A stretch of DNA of 64,000 nucleotides from positions 163,326 through 227,325 of the forward strand of contig JABARS010000003.1 of the NCBI GenBank assembly GCA_019187085.1, read 5' to 3'. A program made the position numbers and the translations under genes. Below the pieces are notes generated by a model that was given only the letters and a program-made list of their open reading frames with translations, had not been told where the DNA came from and made no database searches. Origin of the DNA: Pseudorhodoplanes sp. (GTDB taxonomy: Bacteria > Pseudomonadota > Alphaproteobacteria > Rhizobiales > Xanthobacteraceae). Positions 35,392-43,131 of the stretch are shown here, piece after piece (the first letter of the stretch is position 1; every line of letters begins with the position of its first letter).

Positions 35392-35411
35392 CGATAAGTG
35401 GAGCCTCTGCC
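35392..35411. repeat. Inverted repeat, 3' end of the IS
   Basis: CGATAAGTGGAGCCTCTGCC, beginning just downstream of the OrfB stop. It pairs with 36592-36611. Confidence 0.7.
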
Positions 35412-35415
35412 GTGG

Positions 35416-36243
35416 TTAGGCTGCCAAGCGGAGTGGCAGCGGGGTGAAGTAGGCTTGATCGGGTGCCGTGTCGTCAAGGCTCGAATGCGGTCTGCGGCCG
35501 TTGTAGAAGTCCAGGTAGCGGCCGATCGAGGCGCGGGCCTCGGATACGCTGTCGTAGGCCCGCAGATACACCTCCTCGTATTTGACGCTGCGCCACAGCC
35601 GCTCGACGAAGACGTTGTCCCGCCAGGCGCCCTTGCCGTCCATGCTGATCGCAATGCCGTTGCTGGCGAGCACGCCGGTGAAGGCCGATCCGGTGAACTG
35701 CAAACCCTGGTCGGTATTGAAGATGTCCGGCTTGCCGTGATGAGCCAACGCATCCTCCAACGTCTCGACGCAGAATGCCGCGTCCATGACGATCGACAGC
35801 CGCCACGACAGCACGCGGCGGCTGAACCAGTCGAGCACAACCGCCAGATAGACGAAGCCGCGCGCCATCGGGATGTAGGTGATGTCCGTCGCCCACACCT
35901 GGTTCGGCCGCGTGATCTCGATGCCACGTAGCAGATAGGGATAGATCTTGTGCCCCGGCTCGGGCTTGGTCGTGCGCGGACGCCGATAAAGCGCCTCTAT
36001 CCCCATCCGCTGCATCAGCGTCTTCACATGACGACGGCCGATCTTGCACCCCTCGGCGGCCAAAAGGCCTCGCAGCATGCGCGAGCCGGCGAAGGGGAAC
36101 TCCAGATGCAGCCGGTCGAGACGATGCATGATCGCAAGGTCGGCCTCCGGTACCGGCCGCGGCCGGTAGTAGACGCTGCCGCGGCTGATGTTCAGGGCTT
36201 TGGCCTGCGTCGAGATCGGCAGATCGTGCGCGCGGTCAATCAT
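35416..36243 (-). CDS. IS3-family transposase OrfB (DDE integrase)
   Basis: A 275-residue rve-type integrase. A helix-turn-helix-like N-terminus (LNISRGSVYYRPRP) is followed by the HTH_21 region (LRGLLAAEGCKIGRRHVKTLM). The catalytic acids are in VWATDITYIP, FNTDQGLQF and VFVERLWRSVKYEEV. The frame is intact to its stop. The start overlaps the OrfA stop (ATGA), so it may be made by coupling or frameshift from OrfA. Confidence 0.93.
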   Translation of the reverse strand: MIDRAHDLPISTQAKALNISRGSVYYRPRPVPEADLAIMHRLDRLHLEFPFAGSRMLRGLLAAEGCKIGRRHVKTLMQRMGIEALYRRPRTTKPEPGHKIYPYLLRGIEITRPNQVWATDITYIPMARGFVYLAVVLDWFSRRVLSWRLSIVMDAAFCVETLEDALAHHGKPDIFNTDQGLQFTGSAFTGVLASNGIAISMDGKGAWRDNVFVERLWRSVKYEEVYLRAYDSVSEARASIGRYLDFYNGRRPHSSLDDTAPDQAYFTPLPLRLAA

Positions 36244-36551
36244 CGCTTTGCGCTCAGCAAGCCCGCCTTGGTGAGCGCGCCCTCTAAAAAATCGTTCTCC
36301 AGCGTCAGCTCGCCGATCTTGGCGTGCAGCGACTTCACGTCGATCGCAGGCTGCGCCGAGGCGTTGCCGGCACCGCGACCAAACACATCGGCAGCGGAGC
36401 CCTCAAGCTGGGCCTTCCACGCTGTGACCTGATTGGGATGGACGTCGAACTGCTCGGCAAGCTGAGCCAGTGTCCGGTCGCCCTTGACGGCGGCAAGCGC
36501 CACCTTCGCCTTGAAGGCCGGGGTGTGGTTCCGGCGTGCTCGTCTCTGCAT
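36240..36551 (-). CDS. IS3-family transposase OrfA
   Basis: A 103-residue OrfA. ATG 36551 follows AGGAGCGACC and gives the standard start RRARRNHTPAFKAKVALAA. The HTH (LAQLAEQFDVHPNQVTAWKAQL) is followed by a leucine-zipper-like tail (KIGELTLENDFLEGALTKAG). It directs binding to the IS ends. Confidence 0.92.
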   Translation of the reverse strand: MQRRARRNHTPAFKAKVALAAVKGDRTLAQLAEQFDVHPNQVTAWKAQLEGSAADVFGRGAGNASAQPAIDVKSLHAKIGELTLENDFLEGALTKAGLLSAKR

Positions 36552-36591
36552 GGTCGCTCCTGATTCGCAGGCAACAGCGTGCCTGCCGTCA

Positions 36592-36611
36592 GGCAGAAAT
36601 TCCACTTATCG
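36592..36611. repeat. Inverted repeat, 5' end of the IS
   Basis: GGCAGAAATTCCACTTATCG, the reverse complement of the left repeat with three mismatches. It lies about 40 bases upstream of the OrfA start. Confidence 0.7.
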
Positions 36612-37052
36612 CCCTGTGCAGATTTGCGGGACCGGCTCTGAATTCCGGTCGCTGGGATTTGTTAAGGAGGAGGCAAGCAATGGCGGTCCCTACCGCGACG
36701 CGGTTGTTGCGCAAAGGTGCTAATTCCCGCGAGCCGTTCGGGACATCAATCACGGCGCTTGGTCCGATTACCTGAGGGTCTAGGTTTAAATCTTACCCTC
36801 GCAACCAAAGTCGGTAACAAATTCAACTGATTGGAAAAGCGCCCAAGGCTTGGTGAACTGTACGAGAGGCTTACCTCCGCGCGCTCCCCAAGATTTCTGG
36901 GGGTGCGTCGCTGGTTGGATTATCGATGAGGCTCAAAATGCAAGGCGCTACCCGAAGTCGCCGGAATCTCGGCTCAGCGCAACCGCTGCTAGAACCAGCC
37001 GCTGGTAAGCATTATAGTGCGACCATTGCACGTCAATGGACGGGAGGGGGAG
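36612..37052. other. Junction between IS and the Srf-centred cluster
   Basis: No gene of normal size is visible. It contains a 31-codon frame with a very strong ribosome site (36680-36775). The promoter for the gene at 37053 should be near its right end. Composition becomes AT-richer toward 37000. Confidence 0.5.
36680..36775 (+). CDS. 31-residue micro-ORF with strong Shine-Dalgarno
   Basis: AAGGAGGAGG stands 6 bases before ATG 36680. The frame reads MAVPTATRLLRKGANSREPF and stops after 31 codons at 36775. The ribosome site is far better than chance, but the peptide matches nothing I recognise. It may be the 5' stump of a gene cut by the IS, or a real small protein. Confidence 0.35.
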   Translation: MAVPTATRLLRKGANSREPFGTSITALGPIT

Positions 37053-37394
37053 ATGTCAACCGCTGCACTGATCTTCGGCATTTTGGGTGGGTTGTTCGGG
37101 CTGCTCGTCGGTCTTTTCGGCTATTCTATCGCAGGCATTGCTGGTGCAAGCGGTCAGAGCGGTGCGGGCCTTGTTCAACTCATTAGCATCGCCATACCCG
37201 TCGCAAGCTTGGTCGGCGGCGGCATAGCGAAGTCCCAAGCGACCATCGCTGGGGTGTTCATGCTGCTGAGCGCCGGCGGGATGTTGTGGCTGTTTGGGTT
37301 TAACTTCTTTACAGCGATCCCGCTTATGTTGAGCGCCATTGGCGGCGCTCTGGCTCTTTTTGCGGCCAGCGATGCTAAGACGAAAACAACGTAG
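37053..37394 (+). CDS. Small four-helix membrane protein (DUF4064-like)
   Basis: A 113-residue inner-membrane protein. ATG 37053 follows CGGGAGGGGGAG. Four hydrophobic segments are seen: ALIFGILGGLFGLLVGLFGY, LVQLISIAIPVASLVGGGIA, IAGVFMLLSAGGMLWLFGF and IPLMLSAIGGALALFAA. The glycine-rich first helix resembles DUF4064-type proteins. It is the first gene of the plus-strand lipoprotein group and could be a membrane partner of the neighbouring system (inference). Confidence 0.7.
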   Translation: MSTAALIFGILGGLFGLLVGLFGYSIAGIAGASGQSGAGLVQLISIAIPVASLVGGGIAKSQATIAGVFMLLSAGGMLWLFGFNFFTAIPLMLSAIGGALALFAASDAKTKTT

Positions 37395-37473
37395 CCGTTC
37401 GCTAGGGAGTGTTTCATCGTCACTGGAATGATCGCGGCAAGCGCATCGCGCTCTCTGGATGATGGAGTCTGAC

Positions 37474-38697
37474 ATGAAATTGTCGGGACCTGCGGCTGCC
37501 CTATTGCTCATCGCATCAATTGGCTCGTCGATCGCCTGCCCTTCACCGGGGCCCTTCTCATCCAGGCCAGAATGGGTCCAAGATCAAAAGGGGTGCAAAC
37601 TCTTCATTCCGATGCCACCGGTAACAATGCCGAGTGTGCAACGGGCAGTGTCATGGGACGGCGATTGCGTTTCCGGTTTCGCTGAAGGGTCTGGCAAAGT
37701 GAGCTACCTGTGGAATAACTTTGCGGTTTTGACCGCTGAGCTCAGTCCCCAAACAGGTGCGATCATGAAGGCCGGAAGGCCCGCCGCGACGCTCGCTCCA
37801 AACGTAGTCTCTGCTACCGGGACATGCGAACGGTACGTCGGAGGCGGCTGGTCCGAACGTCGGATTGAGGGCACCGCCCCTACCGAGCTCGACTTATCTA
37901 ATCCTCTCCTTGCCGTCGCAATTGCTGCCCAATTGCAGCAACGCGCTGCGCAGAGATGTCCACCACCGAAAGAACAACACATCTATGCCGAAGTCCAACT
38001 GAGGCGTAACGGAATCCTGGAGGTCTGTGCAAGGAGCCCGGCTGAATATTTGCTGGACATTGACAACAATTCGTATGCATCAACGTCAGCCCGTATCCAG
38101 AACGAACCCGCGGCAAATCGGTGGAGCCGTGGCGTGCGGCAGTATGCGTCAAATCGACTCAGCGCAGGAACGGGTACCCAGCAAGAGCTTTGTAACAACT
38201 TCAGCAAACATCGCGCCGCGGTACTGGGGCTGGTAGCTCAATTAAAAAATGAGCGGAATCCCCTTCGCTCTCAGCAATTAGAAGCCCAAATCAATGAGGC
38301 CAACAGGGCGGCATCGCAGGAATTGGTTAGGCTCTATGGCGATGGCCTCAAAAAATTTGAGTCCTATGTCGTCACGGTAGACAAGCTTGAAGACCGAGGA
38401 TTCGGGAGGATTGGCATGTCCGCTTCGCTCGGTTGTCCTGGGGCGCCTCTGGCTTTTGATGTCCTCTTTTCAAACGAGAAGATTGCCGACCCGCCGAACC
38501 CGAACGACTTAGGTCTCCTAAGTTCATTACCACAGTTTAGATCCGTGCTAAGCCAACTCAATCAAGGCGATCGGGTCAAGCTCGATGGTATACTTCGCAG
38601 GTTCGTCATTGGGGCTGGATATGACTTTGCCTCGATTTCGCTTACGAGCAATCCGATCGTCCTCCGGATCAGGGTGACACAATTGGCAAAATTGTAG
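37474..38697 (+). CDS. Secreted or lipoprotein, unknown family
   Basis: A 407-residue protein. ATG 37474 with GGAG 6 bases upstream gives a signal peptide (LSGPAAALLLIASIGSSIAC). Cys22 could be a lipobox cysteine (SIAC), so it may be a lipoprotein. The mature part is Cys- and Pro-containing at first, then helical around NEANRAASQELVRLYGDGLK near residue 270. A late segment reads LKFxxx-poor, beta-like sequence typical of periplasmic proteins. No family is recognised. It lies 79 bases after the small membrane protein and before another lipoprotein, on the edge of the Srf-centred cluster. Confidence 0.7.
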   Translation: MKLSGPAAALLLIASIGSSIACPSPGPFSSRPEWVQDQKGCKLFIPMPPVTMPSVQRAVSWDGDCVSGFAEGSGKVSYLWNNFAVLTAELSPQTGAIMKAGRPAATLAPNVVSATGTCERYVGGGWSERRIEGTAPTELDLSNPLLAVAIAAQLQQRAAQRCPPPKEQHIYAEVQLRRNGILEVCARSPAEYLLDIDNNSYASTSARIQNEPAANRWSRGVRQYASNRLSAGTGTQQELCNNFSKHRAAVLGLVAQLKNERNPLRSQQLEAQINEANRAASQELVRLYGDGLKKFESYVVTVDKLEDRGFGRIGMSASLGCPGAPLAFDVLFSNEKIADPPNPNDLGLLSSLPQFRSVLSQLNQGDRVKLDGILRRFVIGAGYDFASISLTSNPIVLRIRVTQLAKL

Positions 38698-38774
38698 CAA
38701 AGCAGTTCCGTTGCTTGCGCGCATGAGGTGTTGAACGGTTGGACGAGGACGCATTAGAATTGGGGGCCAAGGCT

Positions 38775-39404
38775 ATGTCGCGTTTCACAACGCCTGCTTT
38801 ACCTCAAAGTCTTCGATGCGTTCTCAGGATTGCAGCACTACTACTGGTCGCCACGCTTGGAGGCTGCTGGATTCCTGAACAGTTCGAGGCCAAAGTGAAT
38901 GTTAATGCAGACGGCAGCTATAGTTACTCGTACGATGGTGTTCTGACGTTCGCGCCCGCTTTAGCCGATGCGAAACGCGGAGTATTGGACGCGCGTGGCG
39001 AAGCAGAAGTCGCGAAGCTTGCGCCAGAATTGCGTCGGGATGGATTCCGCAAAGCGGATTACCTCGGTAGGGGTCGGTTTTCGGTTTATCTGGAACGCTC
39101 AGTTCCGAAGGGGCAGCCATCCTTCTTCCTTTCTAAGGAAATGCAGATCTTCTACGTGGTGCCGCAGATCGACGGCACAGTGGCAATTGGAGCATTCCGC
39201 CCAGATACCAATGCGTTGAGGCAATTCAGAGAGATCGGCGCAAAGATAGATGGTACGCTGAGTGTTGCAGTAGGAAACGGCGTAAAGGTGCTCAAACACA
39301 ATGCGCAAAGCGAGCCTTGGCTGTATGGTTTAATGGGCAGCTACAAATGGCAAATAAGGACCCCTGACGCCAATCCGTTCATGATTGTCCAACCCTCACA
39401 ATGA
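38775..39404 (+). CDS. Lipoprotein, unknown family
   Basis: A 209-residue lipoprotein. ATG 38775 gives a signal peptide ending in a textbook lipobox, VATLGGC, with the acylated Cys at residue 31. A TTG at 38739 is an alternative start but puts the signal too far in. The mature chain begins WIPEQFEAKVNVNADGSYSYS and looks beta-rich, with KVNVNADGSYSYSYDG as a possible repeat-like strand pair. The next residue after Cys is Trp, not Asp, which would favour outer-membrane sorting. Function is unknown. Confidence 0.75.
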   Translation: MSRFTTPALPQSLRCVLRIAALLLVATLGGCWIPEQFEAKVNVNADGSYSYSYDGVLTFAPALADAKRGVLDARGEAEVAKLAPELRRDGFRKADYLGRGRFSVYLERSVPKGQPSFFLSKEMQIFYVVPQIDGTVAIGAFRPDTNALRQFREIGAKIDGTLSVAVGNGVKVLKHNAQSEPWLYGLMGSYKWQIRTPDANPFMIVQPSQ

Positions 39405-39434
39405 CGCAGCCGATAGTAGGATAAGTTTAGCGAA

Positions 39435-40496
39435 TTACCGGCCTGCACGCTTGTATGCGTCACCGAAAGCAGGAGGTGCGAGTTGAATACGGCCACTTCG
39501 CAAAAGCTCGGCCAAATAGTCTCTTGCTTGCTCACTCCCTAGCGCACTGGCACACCTCATGAGCTGAAAACCAGTTCGAGAATCGCGGGGAGCGCCATCG
39601 CCATTGAAATATGCATCGCCGACATAGGTCATCGCTTCGCGTTCGCAAAGCCCGACGGCCTGCTTGTACCAGTAAACAGCTTCCGGACGATTACCGGACT
39701 TCATGTTCGTTACGCCCTTGTTGTAGAATTCCCGCGCACGCGTGGGTAACTTCGGTTCAGGGGAGTCTCCCTTTGGGGACGTGGGAGTTAGGGCTGCCAC
39801 CTCATTGAGTGGGGCAAACGCCTCGGTTTGAAGTCGTGCATTATCTCTCTGTAATTGTCGAACCGTCTCCCTTAGCCGCGCAATCGACTCTGGATTATTA
39901 TCCAACTCCCGGAACCACACATCAAACCCGTATTGACCCGCCGCGCCGACGGCAAGTGCAATCAAAAGAGTCAAAGTAACAAAACCACTCAATGGCAGAC
40001 CGAAAATTGTCCTTTTGTCTCGTTTGAGGAGCGTGCGAAGCTTTTCTATTTCTGCATCCTTCTTTGCCAGTTGCTCATGCAATTGACCAATATCATCATT
40101 GGACTCGGAAGTTTCACTTTGATCGCCGGTAACGCCATCCTTGCCACCTTCTACAACTGTTTCGCCGGGACTCCTACCCGCAGCGCCTGGGATGTGGAAT
40201 GGCCAATTCAATTGGTCTGAAACATTAAGATCAGGAATAGAGATCTCTACTGGGATGCCGGGTGCGATATAATTTGTTAGGCTCGTGTCAAGAATTAGAA
40301 GAAGGTCCTTCCCTTCGCGGCTATGATTGGGCCTGATTGCAACCGGGGCGTTTTCCCATCCTTTGGGTCCTAGAGTTTTGTTTGTGCCAATCCAGCTGAT
40401 ACGCAGGCTTGGCCGATCGGGGAACTGACCAATGCCCTTGAGCCGAAGAACAATCTCCCGGCCATCCTTGCTTTTGGCAAGTTCGATCTTGGTCAT
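39435..40496 (-). CDS. Membrane protein with coiled coil and Sel1-like repeats
   Basis: A 353-residue protein. Residues 1-115 are a beta-rich cytoplasmic domain, followed by a short coiled coil (DDIGQLHEQLAKKDAEIEKLR), one transmembrane helix (SGFVTLTLLIALAVGAAGQY, about 169-188), a second coiled coil and C-terminal Sel1/TPR-like repeats (AREFYNKGVTNMKSGNRPEA; DAYFNGDGAPRDSRTGFQ). The arrangement puts the repeats in the periplasm. It is the last gene of the minus-strand operon behind srfC, 24 bases downstream, and may link the cytoplasmic NTPases to periplasmic partners (inference). Confidence 0.75.
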   Translation of the reverse strand: MTKIELAKSKDGREIVLRLKGIGQFPDRPSLRISWIGTNKTLGPKGWENAPVAIRPNHSREGKDLLLILDTSLTNYIAPGIPVEISIPDLNVSDQLNWPFHIPGAAGRSPGETVVEGGKDGVTGDQSETSESNDDIGQLHEQLAKKDAEIEKLRTLLKRDKRTIFGLPLSGFVTLTLLIALAVGAAGQYGFDVWFRELDNNPESIARLRETVRQLQRDNARLQTEAFAPLNEVAALTPTSPKGDSPEPKLPTRAREFYNKGVTNMKSGNRPEAVYWYKQAVGLCEREAMTYVGDAYFNGDGAPRDSRTGFQLMRCASALGSEQARDYLAELLRSGRIQLAPPAFGDAYKRAGR

Positions 40497-40520
40497 TGCC
40501 GTACACGCTCCCCGTCGCGT

Positions 40521-43112
40521 CTAACCGTCTAGCTGTTGGATGATAGCTTTAAGTAGGGCCCTCTCTTCTTCCGAGAATTTCTGCTTAATACCGCCAGAGG
40601 CGTTCCTCCTTGCCAGGTCGAGAAACGAAGCCAGCCAATCTTCGATGAAAGACTGATAATAAACCTCGCCGTATTCTGGGAGTCCTGCCAGGTGATCGAT
40701 CGTCTCGCGCTTCGGAAAGACCGACACCTTTTGTCCATTCACACCGGTTTTGGCGCGTTCAGATTCAGCCAGAGCATCTTGCCCAAGCTTCCACACGTAC
40801 TGGTTTATGCGCTCCGCGGATGCCATTGCGGGTTTCAGCATCTCAGCCGCGCCTGAATCCACAGCTGGCATAGCAACCCGCATTTCTTGCGCTATTTGGT
40901 CGCCAAGACTCGTTAGCTCGCTACCCGCAAGTAACTCACGCACAATTGTTTCCATAGCTTCCGGTTGCACCCTCAAAAAGTTCAAGACTCGGGCCTGCTG
41001 AGGCAATGCTTGCAACCGATCTGCCCAATAACTCATGGCGGCGTTGGCGAGACCGGCATAGCGATCCCGTTGAATAGTTCTCACGCTTCGAGCTGGAGAA
41101 GCGGTCCCTAACCCAAGGTTTTCCTTGATCTTCTCCCAGGGCGGTACCGGTAGGTCCGGCGGAGGCTGATCTGACAATTTTATGCGTTGAAAAAGCAACT
41201 GCAATTCGTCGCTCTCAACCTGCAATTCCGCAATCAGATGGCCCAGTCGCTGACCTTCGATGACGTCTTGCAACGACACGACAGCGCTCTCGGCCGCCGC
41301 AACTCGCTTTCGCTCCTCAGCAGCGCCGTCGTCGGAGACATGGTATTCCTTGAGCTTGTTTAGCACATCGTGGCGTAAGTCCTTCACGCGTGCTTTGATT
41401 TGACTGCGCTTGAGTTCTGGCTTGCATACAGGTGACAGCGCATCAGCGAGATACGTGACACCTCCGTCATTAAGACTGAACGCTGCCTCCCACGCCTTGG
41501 CCGGCTCGCCGAAATGACGCTGAATCATTTTGTTTGAAAGATATTCCTGTTTAAACTGCGCAACGCGATCCGGTTCCCGTAAACCCGTTTCCTTTCGTGA
41601 TTGGTCGCCGGAATAATTTATCAGTCCGGGAGCAATGAAGTTCGGATTCCTAAGCCAAAAGATGTTATTGAATGGTTGACTCGGTTGCCATTCCTCGGGC
41701 CAGTTATCTTGGCCCTTCCCATAGAATTCCGTAAGAGTAGTTGTGAGTGCAGTCGTCCAACGCTCGTCGGACGACATGTCCTTGCCCTTTGCTTCTTCGA
41801 AGCGTCTGTCGAATTTTGTAAGGACCAGAAAGAGCGCGGTGCTTACAGCAGATCGCTCGATCGGCGTGGACCCATGGCTCTTGTGTATCCAGCTGAGAAC
41901 CATATCAGGTAGGGTATGTACCTCCTGATTACCAGGTACCATGCAGAGAAGCATCCCGGTGATTTCGCGCTCGTCACAATAGTGATCGAAGAGATAGCCG
42001 ACCTTACCGCGCCGGAATAGCTCAGCGAGTGAGCCGTCCTTCTTAACAAAGCTCTCTGGATTCTCATATTGCTTTCGACTTCTTGCACCGGGAAAATCCA
42101 AAATATCGGTATAATTAAAATAGTCGCGCGGCTTCTCATTAATCTGAATGACCAACTCAGCCACTATTGCCGTTAGATACGGACGAGCAATCAAGGCGCG
42201 CCGACCATTGTTTCCGAGCACCTCGATCTGATCCCCCTTCGGATTGGTAATTCCTTCGAGCGTATTAACGTCCAAGATACTTGACTGACGCGGCACAAGA
42301 GCTGCGATTGGACAATATGCTTCATTCGCAAAATTGAGGCTTTGAAGGGCGGTATAGAGCTGGCTGTAAAGTTCTGTGAATTCTGGCAACCGACCCCAAA
42401 GAAACGAAAATAATTTCACTCGTTCTGCGATCGGAAGCCTCGGTGCCCATTCTTCCAATTGTATCCAGTACCCTGTTTGGCGGAGCACCTCAGTTGTTCT
42501 GCGAGCCGCAAATTGGTCCTCGCAATACCGACGCAAATCATCCACCTGAACATCTGTAAGGCTGTCAAACGAAGAAGCTTGTGCTCGGCTCTGTGCCTCG
42601 GTCAGTAACTGATCGACCTCATCACGCGATGGAACTCTCTCCTCGGTCGACTTGAAATCAAGAAAATACGTATTCGCGAGAATCTTCACGAGATCAGTAT
42701 GACTCAGTAGTCGAACTGCTACCGGATGGCTCGCTGGTGCGGATGTCGGATGGACGCTGAACCGCGTAACTAGACCCGTAGCCTCTTGTTCCTTTTCGGG
42801 ATTGATCTCGGTGAGAAAGTCCCGTTCTTTATCGAGCCGTGCAATGAGGGGGCTGGTTCCTTTACGCGCTAAGGCGGAAACAAGGTAAGACTTGCCTACT
42901 TGGCTCGGGCCAAAAATCCCGATGCAGAGCGGACGCGTTGCAGCGCGCTGATATTTCTTTGCAAGTTCTGCCTGTTGGCGAAACTCGCGGCGCAGCCCGC
43001 GGCTTTTTGCGCCCACATCACCCTTGTTGCGACTGATCCATTCCGCCGCTTTTTTCGCTGTGTCGGCGGTCTGTTCGCACAGTCGAGCAAGTTGCACGTC
43101 GTCTTCGTTCAT
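40521..43112 (-). CDS. srfC: SrfC-family P-loop NTPase
   Basis: An 863-residue protein of the SrfC 'virulence factor' family. The nucleotide-binding P-loop GPSQVGKS is at residues 68-75. A switch-like region (NYTDILDFPGARSRKQYENPE) lies near residue 325, and a possible base-specificity segment LFLVLTKFDRRFEEAKGKD near 420, which fits a dynamin/GTPase-like fold. The C-terminal half is helical. It follows srfB by 19 bases. Original names come from the Salmonella srfABC locus regulated by SsrB; the biochemical role is not established. No signal peptide, so cytoplasmic. Confidence 0.88.
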   Translation of the reverse strand: MNEDDVQLARLCEQTADTAKKAAEWISRNKGDVGAKSRGLRREFRQQAELAKKYQRAATRPLCIGIFGPSQVGKSYLVSALARKGTSPLIARLDKERDFLTEINPEKEQEATGLVTRFSVHPTSAPASHPVAVRLLSHTDLVKILANTYFLDFKSTEERVPSRDEVDQLLTEAQSRAQASSFDSLTDVQVDDLRRYCEDQFAARRTTEVLRQTGYWIQLEEWAPRLPIAERVKLFSFLWGRLPEFTELYSQLYTALQSLNFANEAYCPIAALVPRQSSILDVNTLEGITNPKGDQIEVLGNNGRRALIARPYLTAIVAELVIQINEKPRDYFNYTDILDFPGARSRKQYENPESFVKKDGSLAELFRRGKVGYLFDHYCDEREITGMLLCMVPGNQEVHTLPDMVLSWIHKSHGSTPIERSAVSTALFLVLTKFDRRFEEAKGKDMSSDERWTTALTTTLTEFYGKGQDNWPEEWQPSQPFNNIFWLRNPNFIAPGLINYSGDQSRKETGLREPDRVAQFKQEYLSNKMIQRHFGEPAKAWEAAFSLNDGGVTYLADALSPVCKPELKRSQIKARVKDLRHDVLNKLKEYHVSDDGAAEERKRVAAAESAVVSLQDVIEGQRLGHLIAELQVESDELQLLFQRIKLSDQPPPDLPVPPWEKIKENLGLGTASPARSVRTIQRDRYAGLANAAMSYWADRLQALPQQARVLNFLRVQPEAMETIVRELLAGSELTSLGDQIAQEMRVAMPAVDSGAAEMLKPAMASAERINQYVWKLGQDALAESERAKTGVNGQKVSVFPKRETIDHLAGLPEYGEVYYQSFIEDWLASFLDLARRNASGGIKQKFSEEERALLKAIIQQLDG

Positions 43113-43131
43113 TTGTTTCCCGTGCCCATCG

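Larger units (their letters stand above)
35392..36611 (-). mobile_element. IS3-family insertion sequence
   Basis: Two overlapping transposase frames (OrfA 36240-36551, OrfB 35416-36243) lie inside imperfect inverted repeats: CGATAAGTGGAGCCTCTGCC at 35392-35411 and its counterpart at 36592-36611 (CGATAAGTGGAATTTCTGCC on the other strand; 17 of 20 match). The true tips may extend a few bases outward. A target duplication was not identified. Both frames are intact, so the element may be active. Confidence 0.85.

Noticed and set aside
36240..36256. Programmed frameshift signal between IS OrfA and OrfB
   Set aside because: No A-rich slippery heptamer is present at the overlap; the ATGA junction alone explains OrfB translation.
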